A stretch of DNA of 64,000 nt, taken from positions 1 to 64,000 of the forward strand of contig DATBGZ010000045.1 in the NCBI GenBank assembly GCA_036557785.1, given 5' to 3'. This document shows, piece after piece, positions 50,462 through 60,123 of this stretch. Made by a program: the position numbers and the translations under genes. The notes under the pieces are model-generated. The model saw only the letters and a program-made list of their open reading frames with translations. It was not told the DNA's origin and did not search any database. This DNA is from DATBGZ01 sp036557785 (GTDB lineage Bacteria > Actinomycetota > Actinomycetes > Mycobacteriales > Micromonosporaceae). Numbering within the stretch: position 1 is the first letter of the stretch; each line of letters starts with the position of its first letter.

Positions 50462-52759
50462 ATGTCCCTCGCCGCGCCCGCTGGTACGGCAGCCGCCGAG
50501 CCAGCCGGTGCCGCGCGACCGGAAGCGGCGCCGGAGCAGCGGGCGCCTACCGGGACCAGACCACGGGGGGTGCGCCGGACGCTTCGGCGGGCCGCGAAGG
50601 CGCAGGCCCGGGCCGAGGCGCTGGTGGCTGTGGTGGCGCGGGTTCGGGCCGACGTCGTGGCGGCGTTCGAGGCCGCACGGGAGCGGCAGGTCCTCGCGGC
50701 GACCGATGCCATGCCCATCGAGACAATCAAGGATGTCACTGAGGGGCGGGTGCCGCTCAACGGCCTGACCGAGCAGGGCTACGCGACCGTCGGTGACATC
50801 CTGCGCGCGGGCCGGCATGCGCTGGACGAGGTTCCGGGCGTCGGCGAGGCGACCGCCCGTCGCCTGGTCGGCGCGGCACAGCAGCTGCAGGCGGCGGCTC
50901 GCGAGTCCGTCCGGTTCCGCATCGACCTGGATCCGACGAACGCGGAGAACACCCGGCTGCTGCAGGCGCTGGCGGTCTGGGGTGCCCTGCAGCGCCGGAT
51001 CGGGCCGTCACGACCCGGCAGCGCGGCAACGATCGAGGAGCAGGCGGGTCAACTCGCGGCCGAGCTCGCCGCCGACCGTCCGGTCGCGGTGGCCGCAGGG
51101 CGGCTGCGGCGACTCTTCGTCGGGCGTCGTCGACGCCGGGCCGCGGACGAGGCGGCCGCGCGGATCGCCGATCGGCTTCGCGGTGCCGAGACGGGCGGCC
51201 TGCTCGTGGCGGCGAAGAACCTGCGGACCGGCAAACCGCCCAGCGCGGCACAGGTGTGGCGCGACTTCGAACGCCGTTCCGCCGAGTACTACGGGATGCT
51301 CGGCGAGGTCGTCCCGCTGACCGGTGATGTCGCCGCGGCCGAGGGATACCTGCCAGCCGAGATCGTCGAGCGCGTCAACGCCCAGCGGCTGGACACCACG
51401 CGGCTGCGCGACAGCCTGCGCCTGCGCGGCTACCAGTCCTTCGGCGCGCGGTTCGCGCTGGTGCAGCGGCGGGTGATCCTGGGCGACGAGATGGGGCTGG
51501 GCAAGACGGTCCAGGCGATCGCGGCCATGGCCCATCTGGCCGTGGGCGACCGTATGGACGCGCCCGCCGGCGCCGGGAACCCGACCGGCGCCCGGCTGTT
51601 CCTGGTGGTCTGTCCCGCGAGCGTGCTCATCAACTGGACCCGCGAGGTCGAGAAGCACTCGACGTTGCCGGTCACCGCGTTGCACGGCGCGGAACGGGCG
51701 AAGGCGGCGACGCGGTGGCGCCGTCGCGGTGGCGTGGCGGTGACCACCTTCGGCTCGCTCGCCACCCTGGTCCGCACGCCCCCGAAGCTGGCGATGCTGG
51801 TCGTCGACGAGGCTCACTACGTCAAGAACCCCGACGCGAAACGGACCCGGGCGGTGCGCCGGCTCGCCGCCGCGGCCGACCGCGTGCTGTTCCTCTCCGG
51901 CACGCCGATGGAGAACCGCATCGAGGAGTTTCAGTCCCTGGCCGGTCACCTGCAGCCGGAGGCGGCCGCGACCATGGGTCGCGGGCACGGTGCCCTCGGC
52001 GTGCGCGCGTTCCGGCGTGCGGCGGCGCCGGTTTACCTGCGGCGCAACCAGAACGACGTGCTCACGGAGCTGCCCGAGCTCGTCCAGGTGGACGAATGGG
52101 AGCGGTTCGGGCCGGTGGATGGCGCCGTGTACCAGGCCGCAGTGGCCGAGGGCAACTTCATGGCCATGCGTACGGCGGCCTTCGCGGTCACCAGCCCCCG
52201 CGACTCGGCCAAGCTCCGGCGTCTGCTCGAGATCGCCGGGGAGGCGATGGTCAACGGCCACAAGGTGGTGGTCTTCTCGTACTTCCGCGATGTGCTCGCC
52301 ACCGTGACGACGGCGCTCGGCCGGCACGCCTACGGTCCGATCACCGGATCGACCTCGACGACCGAGCGCCAGCGCCTCATCGACACGTTTACCAAGGTCA
52401 CGGAGCCGGGCGTGCTTGTCGCGCAGATCGAGGCGGGCGGGGTCGGCCTGAACATCCAGGCGGCCTCCGTCGTCGTGTTGTGCGAGCCGCAGGTCAAGCC
52501 CTCGACCGAGGCCCAGGCGATCGCGCGGGCACACCGGATGGGTCAGGTCCGCACGGTGCAGGTCCACCGGCTGCTCACCGAGGACTCCGTCGACGAGCGC
52601 CTGCTCGAGCTGCTCGACACGAAGGCCGCGCTCTTCGACGCGTACGTGCGGCGCAGCGCGATCGCCGAGGCGGCGCCCGGTGCGGTCGACATCTCCGAGG
52701 TCGCGTTGGCCCGGACCATCGTCGAACAGGAGAAGCGCCGCCTCTCGCCGGCGGCGTGA
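50462..52759 (+). CDS. SNF2-type DEAD/DEAH helicase with helix-hairpin-helix
   Basis: A 765-residue SNF2-family ATPase. An N-terminal charged coil (to ~90) precedes a helix-hairpin-helix at about 112-140 (DEVPGVGEATARRLVGAA). The helicase core has GDEMGLGKT (341-349), DEAH near 448, FLSGTPMENR, and C-terminal motifs GVGLNIQAAS and AIARAHRMGQ. DNA-stimulated ATPase activity and a chromosomal remodelling/repair role are likely. It is convergent with the prodomain gene that ends 5 bp away. Confidence 0.92.
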   Translation: MSLAAPAGTAAAEPAGAARPEAAPEQRAPTGTRPRGVRRTLRRAAKAQARAEALVAVVARVRADVVAAFEAARERQVLAATDAMPIETIKDVTEGRVPLNGLTEQGYATVGDILRAGRHALDEVPGVGEATARRLVGAAQQLQAAARESVRFRIDLDPTNAENTRLLQALAVWGALQRRIGPSRPGSAATIEEQAGQLAAELAADRPVAVAAGRLRRLFVGRRRRRAADEAAARIADRLRGAETGGLLVAAKNLRTGKPPSAAQVWRDFERRSAEYYGMLGEVVPLTGDVAAAEGYLPAEIVERVNAQRLDTTRLRDSLRLRGYQSFGARFALVQRRVILGDEMGLGKTVQAIAAMAHLAVGDRMDAPAGAGNPTGARLFLVVCPASVLINWTREVEKHSTLPVTALHGAERAKAATRWRRRGGVAVTTFGSLATLVRTPPKLAMLVVDEAHYVKNPDAKRTRAVRRLAAAADRVLFLSGTPMENRIEEFQSLAGHLQPEAAATMGRGHGALGVRAFRRAAAPVYLRRNQNDVLTELPELVQVDEWERFGPVDGAVYQAAVAEGNFMAMRTAAFAVTSPRDSAKLRRLLEIAGEAMVNGHKVVVFSYFRDVLATVTTALGRHAYGPITGSTSTTERQRLIDTFTKVTEPGVLVAQIEAGGVGLNIQAASVVVLCEPQVKPSTEAQAIARAHRMGQVRTVQVHRLLTEDSVDERLLELLDTKAALFDAYVRRSAIAEAAPGAVDISEVALARTIVEQEKRRLSPAA

Positions 52760-52763
52760 GGCG

Positions 52764-53222
52764 TCAGGCGCCGGCGAGGTTGGACGCCTTGGGATCCCAG
52801 CGCTGCACCGGCACAGCCACGGTCGACGGGTGCGCCTGTTCGCTGCCGGCGTCGACGACTCGGATGTGGGCCCGATCGGGGACGTCGGGCAGGGCCGCGG
52901 CGAGCGCGGACGGGTCGGTGCTGACGATCACGAGGAAACCGCCGTGGTCCTGATCGATCCACGAGTCCACATATGTATTCTGCGACTCCAGCAGGTCCAG
53001 GAGCTGGCCGTGCGTGCGTTGCAGCTCCAGGCGCCGCAGCGCCTCGGATGTGTCGATCCCGTACGCCCGGGTGAGGTAGTCGACCGAGCCCTGGACGTCG
53101 GCGAGGGGCAGCGGCCGCGAGGTCGGCAGATGCAGCGATGCCGGCACGGGGAACCCGAGGCTCGCCACCATCACCAGTCCGGCCGCGCCGGCGAGAAACC
53201 GCGCTGACGCGCTGCGTCGCAT
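52764..53222 (-). CDS. secreted orphan alpha-lytic protease/streptogrisin-type prodomain
   Basis: A 152-residue exported protein with a clear signal peptide (RFLAGAAGLVMVASLGFPVPA). The mature part, from VDYLTRAYGIDTSEALRRLELQ through SWIDQDHGGFLVIVSTDPSAL, resembles the prodomain of alpha-lytic protease/streptogrisin serine proteases, which acts as a folding catalyst and inhibitor. No protease domain (no His/Asp/Ser triad) follows before the stop at 52764. It could be a truncated gene, a free-standing inhibitor or a chaperone for a protease elsewhere. The resemblance is from recalled pattern, so family confidence is moderate. Confidence 0.7.
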   Translation of the reverse strand: MRRSASARFLAGAAGLVMVASLGFPVPASLHLPTSRPLPLADVQGSVDYLTRAYGIDTSEALRRLELQRTHGQLLDLLESQNTYVDSWIDQDHGGFLVIVSTDPSALAAALPDVPDRAHIRVVDAGSEQAHPSTVAVPVQRWDPKASNLAGA

Positions 53223-53272
53223 GGCGTCATCGTTTCAGGCTCACCAGCAGAACGGCAAGCGGGTGCGGCGGC

Positions 53273-54829
53273 TCACACGCGGGGCAGGATGGGCGCGGCG
53301 CGACCGGTGCCGTGCTCCGCCGGGCGCTTGTCGTCCCCCGGACGCCGCTGTTCGTGGTAGTCCTCTTCGACATTGACGGCCCAGACGTCGTGGCAGCTAC
53401 CGGTGAGGATGTTCTCCACGGTCAGCATCGCCGTCATCATGGAGTGGTCCTGGTTGTTGTAGCGATGCATGCCGTTGCGTCCCACGGGGTAGACGTTGGG
53501 CACCTGCGCCGCCAGCCAGGCCCGGATCGTCTCGACATGGCCCCGGTAGGCGTCGTCGTAGGTCGGGTACGCCTTGGGAATCCGTACCGCGAAGCCGGCC
53601 TGCACGACGGAGCAGTCGCTGATCAGGCCGATGCGCTGCAGTTCCTGGCTCGCCAGCGCGACGAGGCCGGCGTCACTGCTGCTCCACAGCTGGTCGCCCT
53701 CGTTGACGAAGTACTCCAGCCCCAGGCAGGTCCGACCGTCCTTGACCATGTACGGCGACCACGAGCCGAAGTTCTGGATGCGACCCACGTGGACGCCCGG
53801 GGTGTGTACGTAGATCCAGTTGTCGGGGAAGCCGACCTCCTTCGGGACCACGAGCGCCACCGTGAGGAAGTCCCGGTAGCGCAGCCCCGCGGCTGCGGCG
53901 CGCACGTCCGGCGGGGCCGGCGGGTCCATGGCGAGAACCAGTTCCGAGAGTGGCATCGACGAGATCACATGCTCGGCGGGCACCTCGGTGGTGCCGGTCT
54001 CATCGCCCAGGGTCAGGGCGACCGCCCCGCCACGCTCGCGGTGCACCGCGACAACGCGGGTGCCGAGCCGGACCGTCCCGCCCGCCTTCTCGACCAGGTC
54101 GGCCGCCTTCTCCCACATCATCCCCGGGCCGTACTTGGGGTAGCGGAACTCTTCGATGAGGCTCGTCACGTCCTTCTGGTTCCGAGCCGGCCGGAGCGCG
54201 TTGATGATCGCCTTGGACAGGGAGAGGTTCTTGATGCGCTGTGCGGCCCAGTCCGCCTGGATCGCGGTGGCCGGCACGCCCCACACCTTCTCCGTGTACG
54301 TCTTGAAGAAGATCGAGTAGAGCCGGCGTCCGAACCGTGCGGTCGTCCAGCCCTCGAAGCTGGTCTGGTCTTTCGGCGGCCGGATGCGGGCCCAGGCGTA
54401 CGACCCGACGCACCGGGCCGCCTCGAGGGCGCCCAGGCCGCTCAACGCGTTCATGGCCCGCAGGGGGTAGTCGAAGAGCTTGCCCTGGTACTGGATGCGG
54501 CTCATCCGCGGGCGCAGCAGGAACTCGTCGCCGGGCAGGATCTCTTGCCACAGCGACTCGACCTCGGGAACCTTCGTAAAGAATCGATGGCCGCCGATGT
54601 CGAAGCGCCAACCGTCCCGTTCGACAGTACGGCTGATGCCGCCCACGACGGTGTCCGCCTCGTAGACGTCCACGGCTCGGCCGGCCTGCGCGAGCCGGTA
54701 CGCCGCGGTGAGCCCCGCCGGGCCGGCGCCGATCACCCGGACCGGGCAGGCCGCGTCCGCACTACCCGCGGAATCGCTGCGTACGCGGCTGGCTCTGCTC
54801 GGCCCCGCCGGTGTGGCCGGTGCTGTCAT
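53273..54829 (-). CDS. UGM/protoporphyrinogen-oxidase-like FAD oxidoreductase
   Basis: A 518-residue flavin amine-oxidase-fold enzyme. GAGPAG (34-39) with VDVYEADTVVGG is the FAD site, followed by GWRFDIGGHRFF and later NGMHRYNNQDHSMMTAMLT, which are typical of NAD(P)/FAD-dependent proteins related to UDP-galactopyranose mutase found next to sugar and glycosyltransferase genes. A disordered N-terminus (1-28) and C-terminus flank it. It neighbours a GT2 and two polytopic proteins, so a role in cell-surface glycan assembly is plausible; true mutase activity is not shown. Confidence 0.85.
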   Translation of the reverse strand: MTAPATPAGPSRASRVRSDSAGSADAACPVRVIGAGPAGLTAAYRLAQAGRAVDVYEADTVVGGISRTVERDGWRFDIGGHRFFTKVPEVESLWQEILPGDEFLLRPRMSRIQYQGKLFDYPLRAMNALSGLGALEAARCVGSYAWARIRPPKDQTSFEGWTTARFGRRLYSIFFKTYTEKVWGVPATAIQADWAAQRIKNLSLSKAIINALRPARNQKDVTSLIEEFRYPKYGPGMMWEKAADLVEKAGGTVRLGTRVVAVHRERGGAVALTLGDETGTTEVPAEHVISSMPLSELVLAMDPPAPPDVRAAAAGLRYRDFLTVALVVPKEVGFPDNWIYVHTPGVHVGRIQNFGSWSPYMVKDGRTCLGLEYFVNEGDQLWSSSDAGLVALASQELQRIGLISDCSVVQAGFAVRIPKAYPTYDDAYRGHVETIRAWLAAQVPNVYPVGRNGMHRYNNQDHSMMTAMLTVENILTGSCHDVWAVNVEEDYHEQRRPGDDKRPAEHGTGRAAPILPRV

Positions 54830-55046
54830 CGCTGTCCCCCTAGCAGCAGTTCCCAGGCAACCGGAGGGGCGCGGGTCGGCTGCTCACCTTCCTTGTCCTC
54901 GCAACGCGTTGGTCCTCGCAACGCGGTGACCTGCGCCACCTTATGTGACGAAACGGGCACCACGTGCCCCGCCCACCACTACGGAGGGGCCAGCGTCACC
55001 CGGAAGGTCTATGCTGTGGCGACTCTACGCAGTGGGAGCAACGCCC

Positions 55047-55754
55047 GTGAAGCTGTCGATCGTCATGCCCGTCTTCAACGAGGCAGCCCGCGTGGCCGAG
55101 GCAGTCAAGCAGGTCCTCGACGTCGACTTCCCGTGCGAGGTCGAGTTGGTCGTCGTCGACGACGGCTCCTCCGACGCCACGCCCGCCATCCTCAGCGCGT
55201 TCGACGACGCGCGGATCCGCGTGATCCGTCACCCGCGCAACCGGGGCAAGGGTGCGGCCGTCCGTACGGGTGCGAACGAGGCTCGCGGTGAGTCGCTGGT
55301 GATCCTCGACGCCGACCTGGAGTACGACCCGCGCGACATACCCCGGCTACTGGAACCCGTACTTGCCGGTCGGGCCGAGGTCGTCTTCGGCAGCCGGCAG
55401 TTCGGCAGTCACACCGCGTTCTCCTTCTGGTACGTCCTGGGGAACAAGCTCGTGACGACGTTCGCCAACGTGGTGTTCAACTGCTACATCTCCGACCTCG
55501 AGACCTGCTACAAGCTCATGCCCAGCACGCTGTACCGGGATCTGAGGGTGAAGTCCAACGGCTTCGGGATGGAGGCCGAGGTCACCGGCAAGCTGCTGCG
55601 ACGGGGGATCCGCCCGTTCGAGGTGCCGATCTCCTACCAGGCCCGGACCCGCGCCGACGGCAAGAAGATCACGTGGATGGACGGCGTCGAGGCGCTCTGG
55701 ATCATCCTGCGCGAGCGCTTCCGCCGGCCTGCGCGCCGCGCCGCGCAGCGCTGA
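55047..55754 (+). CDS. family 2 glycosyltransferase (polyprenyl-phosphate type)
   Basis: A 235-residue GT-A glycosyltransferase, soluble with possible membrane association. VDDGSSD (37-43) binds the sugar nucleotide, DAD (88-90) binds metal, and the later NGFGMEAEVTGKLLRRG is typical of dolichyl/polyprenyl-phosphate mannosyl- or glucosyltransferases. The start GTG 55047 has GGGAG 8 nt upstream; ATG 55011 is an alternative. The 3' end is covered by the antisense reading of the 55347-57212 gene. Confidence 0.92.
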   Translation: MKLSIVMPVFNEAARVAEAVKQVLDVDFPCEVELVVVDDGSSDATPAILSAFDDARIRVIRHPRNRGKGAAVRTGANEARGESLVILDADLEYDPRDIPRLLEPVLAGRAEVVFGSRQFGSHTAFSFWYVLGNKLVTTFANVVFNCYISDLETCYKLMPSTLYRDLRVKSNGFGMEAEVTGKLLRRGIRPFEVPISYQARTRADGKKITWMDGVEALWIILRERFRRPARRAAQR

Positions 55755-57212
55755 CTCGCCGCCGGCCCGACGTCGCCCGCCGAAGGCCGCGAGCAGTCCG
55801 AGCCCGAGCACGGTGGCACTGGCCGCGAGGCCGATCGGGTCGACGCCCGGCCCGATGAAGCGGCTCACGAGGTGATCGCCATGGACGAGTTGGTCCGCGT
55901 GGTCGACCACCGGCGTCACGGACCAGTCCATCATCGCGGCGTCCCAGATCGCCTGCTCCTGCGCCGAGGCGGCCCACTCGCCGTACGTCAGTCCGGGCGG
56001 ACGTACGGCCTCTCCCTCGTGGATCGCCGCGAGCATCCGGTCCTGCGCGGGGTCGGTCAGCGCCCCCACGAGCTGGACGCCGAGGCTGAGCCCGATCAGT
56101 CCCAGGACCCCGGTGACGGCGACGCGGGCTGTGCTCCGGTCCCGGAGGCCGGCGCTGGCCCGGCGCAGCGCCTCGGTGAGGAACGGGGCCAACGCCGGCA
56201 TCGCGGGCACGAGAAATCGCGGACCCCAGGTCACCCCGCCGTGCCAGTCGTGCCAGGCGGCGTACGTCGCGACGCGGTCGACCAGCAGCGCGGCACAGAC
56301 CAGCGCAAGGACGGGGGAGCGGCGCGCGACCGGTCGCCAGAACAGCACGATGACGAGGGCCACGGGTGCGTAGAGGAGCAGCCCGCGCCCGGGCGACGCG
56401 ACCAGGCCATAGACCCCCGTGGCCCAGGGGTGGCTCCACGCCCGGTCGGCCGCAAAGCCCTGGTACTGCGTCTGCAGCATCGACCCGTACCGGACCTGGT
56501 TGTAGGCCGCCACGATCGCCAGGAACGGCGCGAGCGTCGCGGCGCAGGCGATCGCGGCACGCAGGAGGTGGGCGGCACGGCGGCCCGGACGCCGCACCCC
56601 GGCGACCACGAGCAGCCCGAGTCCGACGACGGGGGCGATGAGCGCGAGCGAGTCGACTCGCATGACCGCCGCCAACCCGACTCCGGCCCCCACCAGAGCC
56701 CCGGCATGAACCGGGCGCCGTGCGGCGCGCTGGATGCCGAGCAGGGCTAGCGCCACCCCGAGCGCGGTGGCCGGCTCGGTGAAGCTCGTGGCCGCGTACG
56801 GGAGCAGGGGCGTGGCGAGCGCCACGGCGAGCCCGACCGCGACGCCGAGCCGGGGTCCCGCGCCGCGACCGCGGGCGAGGAGAAAGACGACCACGGCGAT
56901 CGCCGCGAGGATCACCGGGTTGATCAGGGCGTCGACACCCGTGGCGGTCACGGGCAGGTAGCGGGCCAGGTACTCGCCGACGGCCATGAGCACCGGCATG
57001 CCGATGCCGTAGGCGGCGTAGGGCGTGCTCAGACCCAGCGGGTCGTCATGGACCAGGAAGGTGTGGTCGGCGACCATGCTGTGGGCAACCTGCGCCATGA
57101 CGTAACCGTCGTAACTCCAGATCCCCGGCCTCGAGACCAGGACGCCGATCGCGAGCACGGCCACGCCCAGCCCGATCCCGTGGCGGGCCGGGGCCCTGGG
57201 CGGATCGATCAT
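55347..57212 (-). CDS. polytopic membrane protein, glycosyltransferase-like; abnormal 3' end
   Basis: A 621-residue reading with about eleven helices in residues ~10-480 (LGVAVLAIGVLVS, VILAAIAVVVFLLARG, and others), resembling mannosyltransferase/GT-C-like proteins. The start ATG 57212 has GGAG 6 nt upstream. Past residue ~485 the sequence is hydrophilic, lacks protein character and runs antisense through the GT2 gene for 408 bp before a stop. The natural stop is expected near 55760, so a frameshift, an assembly error or a true readthrough tail is likely. It shares a divergent promoter region with the 57335 gene. Confidence 0.75.
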   Translation of the reverse strand: MIDPPRAPARHGIGLGVAVLAIGVLVSRPGIWSYDGYVMAQVAHSMVADHTFLVHDDPLGLSTPYAAYGIGMPVLMAVGEYLARYLPVTATGVDALINPVILAAIAVVVFLLARGRGAGPRLGVAVGLAVALATPLLPYAATSFTEPATALGVALALLGIQRAARRPVHAGALVGAGVGLAAVMRVDSLALIAPVVGLGLLVVAGVRRPGRRAAHLLRAAIACAATLAPFLAIVAAYNQVRYGSMLQTQYQGFAADRAWSHPWATGVYGLVASPGRGLLLYAPVALVIVLFWRPVARRSPVLALVCAALLVDRVATYAAWHDWHGGVTWGPRFLVPAMPALAPFLTEALRRASAGLRDRSTARVAVTGVLGLIGLSLGVQLVGALTDPAQDRMLAAIHEGEAVRPPGLTYGEWAASAQEQAIWDAAMMDWSVTPVVDHADQLVHGDHLVSRFIGPGVDPIGLAASATVLGLGLLAAFGGRRRAGGESALRGAARRPAEALAQDDPERLDAVHPRDLLAVGAGPGLVGDRHLERADPPSQQLAGDLGLHPEAVGLHPQIPVQRAGHELVAGLEVGDVAVEHHVGERRHELVPQDVPEGERGVTAELPAAEDDLGPTGKYGFQ

Positions 57213-57334
57213 CGCGGCTCCGGAGGGGTTGTTCGGGCGGCTGACCTGCCCGCGCACCCTAACGCGCCGACCAGTATCCTTCAGCGTCGCGTTGTCCCGA
57301 CGCGGTCGCTGCAGTGTGGTTGGCGAGGGTGGGA

Positions 57335-59260
57335 ATGCCAGCAGCCCTTCGAGCCGGAGCGAGGGTCCGCGCGCTCGGGACGGTGCTGCGTACCCGCCCC
57401 GCGGCAGGGTCCACGCGCCGACCGGTCGCCCGGGAGGCGCTGGTTGTGGTGCTCGCCGGGTTTGCCATCGCGGTGGCGATGACCTGGCCGGCTCTGCGCC
57501 ACCCGACCCGCACGCTGCCGCACGACCTGGTCGACCCCGCGCTGATGGGCTGGGAGGCACGCTGGGGCGCCCACGCCCTGCTGCACGACCCCGGCCAGCT
57601 CTTTCAGGGCAACGTGTTCCACCCCGAAGTGGACAGTTACGCCTTTTCGGACACCCTGCTGGGCTACTGGCCGCTGGCCATCTTCGGTCATGGCGTCGCT
57701 GGGGCGATTCTGACCGTGAACCTTATCTATGTCTTCGCCTGCGCGCTCGCGACGATCGGTGGGTATGCGCTGGCCCGCCAGCTCGGCGCCAGCCGGCTCG
57801 GCTCGACCGTGGCTGGCCTTGCCGTTGCGTACGCGCCCTGGCGGCTGGGCCACGTCGGGCACCTGCACGTGATCTCCACCGGTGGCATCATGCTCTGCCT
57901 CGCCATGCTCGCCCGGGGGCACGGCTTCTCGATCAAGGACGGCCCGCGACCAGCCCGCACCCGGCCGGTGTGGATCGTCGCCGGTTGGCTGGTCGCGGCC
58001 TGGCAGATGACGATCGGGTTCGGCATCGGGCTCGTCTTCGCCTACGTCCTGGCCGCGCTCGGCGTGCTCGTCCTCGTGCTGTGGTGGCGGCGGGGCCGGC
58101 CCGTGGTGCGACGGCGGGTGCTGCTGGCCAACCTCGGCGGTGGGCTGATGTTCGGAGCCGTCTGCGTGTTCATGGCGCTGCCGTACCTGCGCGTGATCGA
58201 CGCCCATCCCAATGCCCGCCGCGGCATCCTCGAGCTCGAGTACTACTCGCCGCCGCTCAACGGCTTCCTCACCGGGCCGAACGCGGCGCTGCTGTGGCGC
58301 CACGACGTGTTCGGGCTGCGGGCGGCATTGCCGGTGCCGGACGAGATGACGCTGCTGCCCGGGATCACGCTCTACCTGCTCGCCGGGCTCGGTGTCGCCC
58401 TGTCGGTCTGGCCCAGGCGCTGGCGGTGGGGGCTGGGCATCGGCGTGGTGGTCAGCATCGTGCTGGGCATGGGCACGAACATCCCGCCCGGTGGCTGGCT
58501 GTCCTACCTGCTGCTCTACCAACTGCCCGGGTGGGACGGGCTGCGTACGCCGGGGCGCCTGGTGGTCTGGACGACGCTGCTACTCGCCCTGCTCGCGGCC
58601 GGCGCGGTCACCGCGGTGACCGAGCGGCTGGGACGTACTACCACCGCCGCGGCCGGGCGCACACCGCACGCGAATGGCGCGGCGGTGTCGCGCCTGACCC
58701 GCTCGTCGCCGCTGGGCGGGCGGGTCTCCGCAGAGACCTGGCGCACTCTCCTCGCGCGGCTACGGCCGGCGGCCGCGCGACTGCGTCCGCTCGCGTCGCA
58801 GTTGCGTCCGTACCGTGGTCACGCCGTCGGCGTCCTCGCCATCGCCCTGGTGCTGGTCGAGGGGCTCAGCGTGATCCCGCACATCCCGGTGCCGCCCGCC
58901 CCCGCGGCGCTGACCTCGGCGCAGGCCGCCACGGTCAGGCCACCGCTGCTCGTGCTGCCCAGCGACCAGAACGTGGACGCGCTGGTGATGCTCTGGTCCA
59001 CCGACGGTTTCCCGCAGATGGTCAACGGCAACTCGGGCTTCACGCCGGCGAGCCAGGCCGAGATCCGGGCCGGGACCTACTCCTTCCCCGATCCGGCCAG
59101 TGTCGCGCTGCTGCGCCGGTACGGCGTCCGGACGGTGGTGGTGCTCCGCGACCGCATCCTGGGAACGCCGTGGGCGGGTGCTGCCTCGGACACCGCGCTG
59201 GACGGCCTCGGCATCACCCGCGTCGACATCGACGACGCCGTGGTCTACACGCTCAGTTGA
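57335..59260 (+). CDS. polytopic GT-C-like membrane protein
   Basis: A 641-residue membrane protein. After a short basic N-terminus come about ten helices (ALVVVLAGFAIAVAMTWPAL first). An extracellular acidic motif is near the first loop (HDLVDPALMGWEAR), and a ~150-residue soluble C-terminal domain ends the protein. This layout is like GT-C glycosyltransferases that use polyprenyl-phosphate sugars. The start ATG 57335 (GAGGGTGGGA just before) was preferred to GTG 57314. It is divergent from the 57212 gene. Donor and acceptor are unknown. Confidence 0.82.
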   Translation: MPAALRAGARVRALGTVLRTRPAAGSTRRPVAREALVVVLAGFAIAVAMTWPALRHPTRTLPHDLVDPALMGWEARWGAHALLHDPGQLFQGNVFHPEVDSYAFSDTLLGYWPLAIFGHGVAGAILTVNLIYVFACALATIGGYALARQLGASRLGSTVAGLAVAYAPWRLGHVGHLHVISTGGIMLCLAMLARGHGFSIKDGPRPARTRPVWIVAGWLVAAWQMTIGFGIGLVFAYVLAALGVLVLVLWWRRGRPVVRRRVLLANLGGGLMFGAVCVFMALPYLRVIDAHPNARRGILELEYYSPPLNGFLTGPNAALLWRHDVFGLRAALPVPDEMTLLPGITLYLLAGLGVALSVWPRRWRWGLGIGVVVSIVLGMGTNIPPGGWLSYLLLYQLPGWDGLRTPGRLVVWTTLLLALLAAGAVTAVTERLGRTTTAAAGRTPHANGAAVSRLTRSSPLGGRVSAETWRTLLARLRPAAARLRPLASQLRPYRGHAVGVLAIALVLVEGLSVIPHIPVPPAPAALTSAQAATVRPPLLVLPSDQNVDALVMLWSTDGFPQMVNGNSGFTPASQAEIRAGTYSFPDPASVALLRRYGVRTVVVLRDRILGTPWAGAASDTALDGLGITRVDIDDAVVYTLS

Positions 59261-59407
59261 CGCGGCCCCGTCATGGCTCGCGCCGTCAGTCCAGTGCATC
59301 CAGAAGCGCCTTCTCATCGATTCGCCGGTGCTGACCCCCGGTGTCGCGGGTCACGGTCGTGGGGGCGGCGCTTGGGCCTGAGCCGGCGCTACGGCGAGGA
59401 TGGGCCG

Positions 59408-60067
59408 GTGACCTCCCTCGCCGCGGTCCTCTTCGACATGGACGGCACGCTCGTCGACACCGAGAAGCTGTGGGACATCGCGCTGCGCGAGCTTGCCGCC
59501 CGCAGTGGCGGCGTGCTCTCCGACACCGCGCGCACCGCGATGATCGGGTCGTCGGCGGCGCAGACCATGGCCCTGCTCCGCGCCGACCTCGGTGTGCCCG
59601 ACCTCGATGTCGAGGCCGCCAACGGATGGCTCGAGACCCGGGTGCGGGAGCTCTTCGCGGAGGGCATGCCGTGGCTGCCCGGCGCCACCGAGCTGCTCCG
59701 TGCCGTACGGAGCGCGGGCATCCCGACCGCCCTGGTCACCAACACGGGCCGAGGACTCGTGGACGTCGCGCTGCGCACGCTCGGCGCCGCCAACTTCGAC
59801 GCCCTGTGCTGTGGCGACGAGGTGGCGTTCTGCAAACCCCACCCGGAGCACTACCTCGCGGCGGCCAGGGCCCTGGGCGTGCACCCGGCCCGGTGCGTCG
59901 CGATCGAGGACTCGCCGGCCGGTCTGGCGAGCGCCCGGGCCGCCGGATGCGTGCTGGTCGCCGTCCCCAACGAGATCCCGCTCTCCGCCGCAGACCTCGT
60001 TGGAGCGACCGTACGGTCGAGCCTGGCCGAGGTCGACCTGGCCCTGCTGCGTGCGCTCGTGGCCTGA
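59408..60067 (+). CDS. HAD-family phosphatase
   Basis: A 219-residue HAD hydrolase (beta-phosphoglucomutase/Gph-like cap). Motif I FDMDGTLVDTE has nucleophile D10 and acid D12, motif II is TNTGR, motif III K in FCKPHPEHY, motif IV EDSPAG. The start GTG 59408 follows GAGGA. It is likely to dephosphorylate a small sugar- or nucleotide-phosphate in the cytosol. Confidence 0.93.
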   Translation: MTSLAAVLFDMDGTLVDTEKLWDIALRELAARSGGVLSDTARTAMIGSSAAQTMALLRADLGVPDLDVEAANGWLETRVRELFAEGMPWLPGATELLRAVRSAGIPTALVTNTGRGLVDVALRTLGAANFDALCCGDEVAFCKPHPEHYLAAARALGVHPARCVAIEDSPAGLASARAAGCVLVAVPNEIPLSAADLVGATVRSSLAEVDLALLRALVA

Positions 60068-60123
60068 CCCGCCCGGCGACACTCACCGCTGACATGCACC
60101 CGAGTGCACGGATCAGGACTGGA

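Noticed and set aside
51008..52567. 519-codon minus-strand ORF over the SNF2 gene
   Set aside because: Antisense shadow; composition dominated by Arg, His, Gly.
57281..58522. 413-codon minus-strand ORF over the 57335 gene
   Set aside because: Antisense shadow of a membrane protein; rich in Asp/Gln/His.
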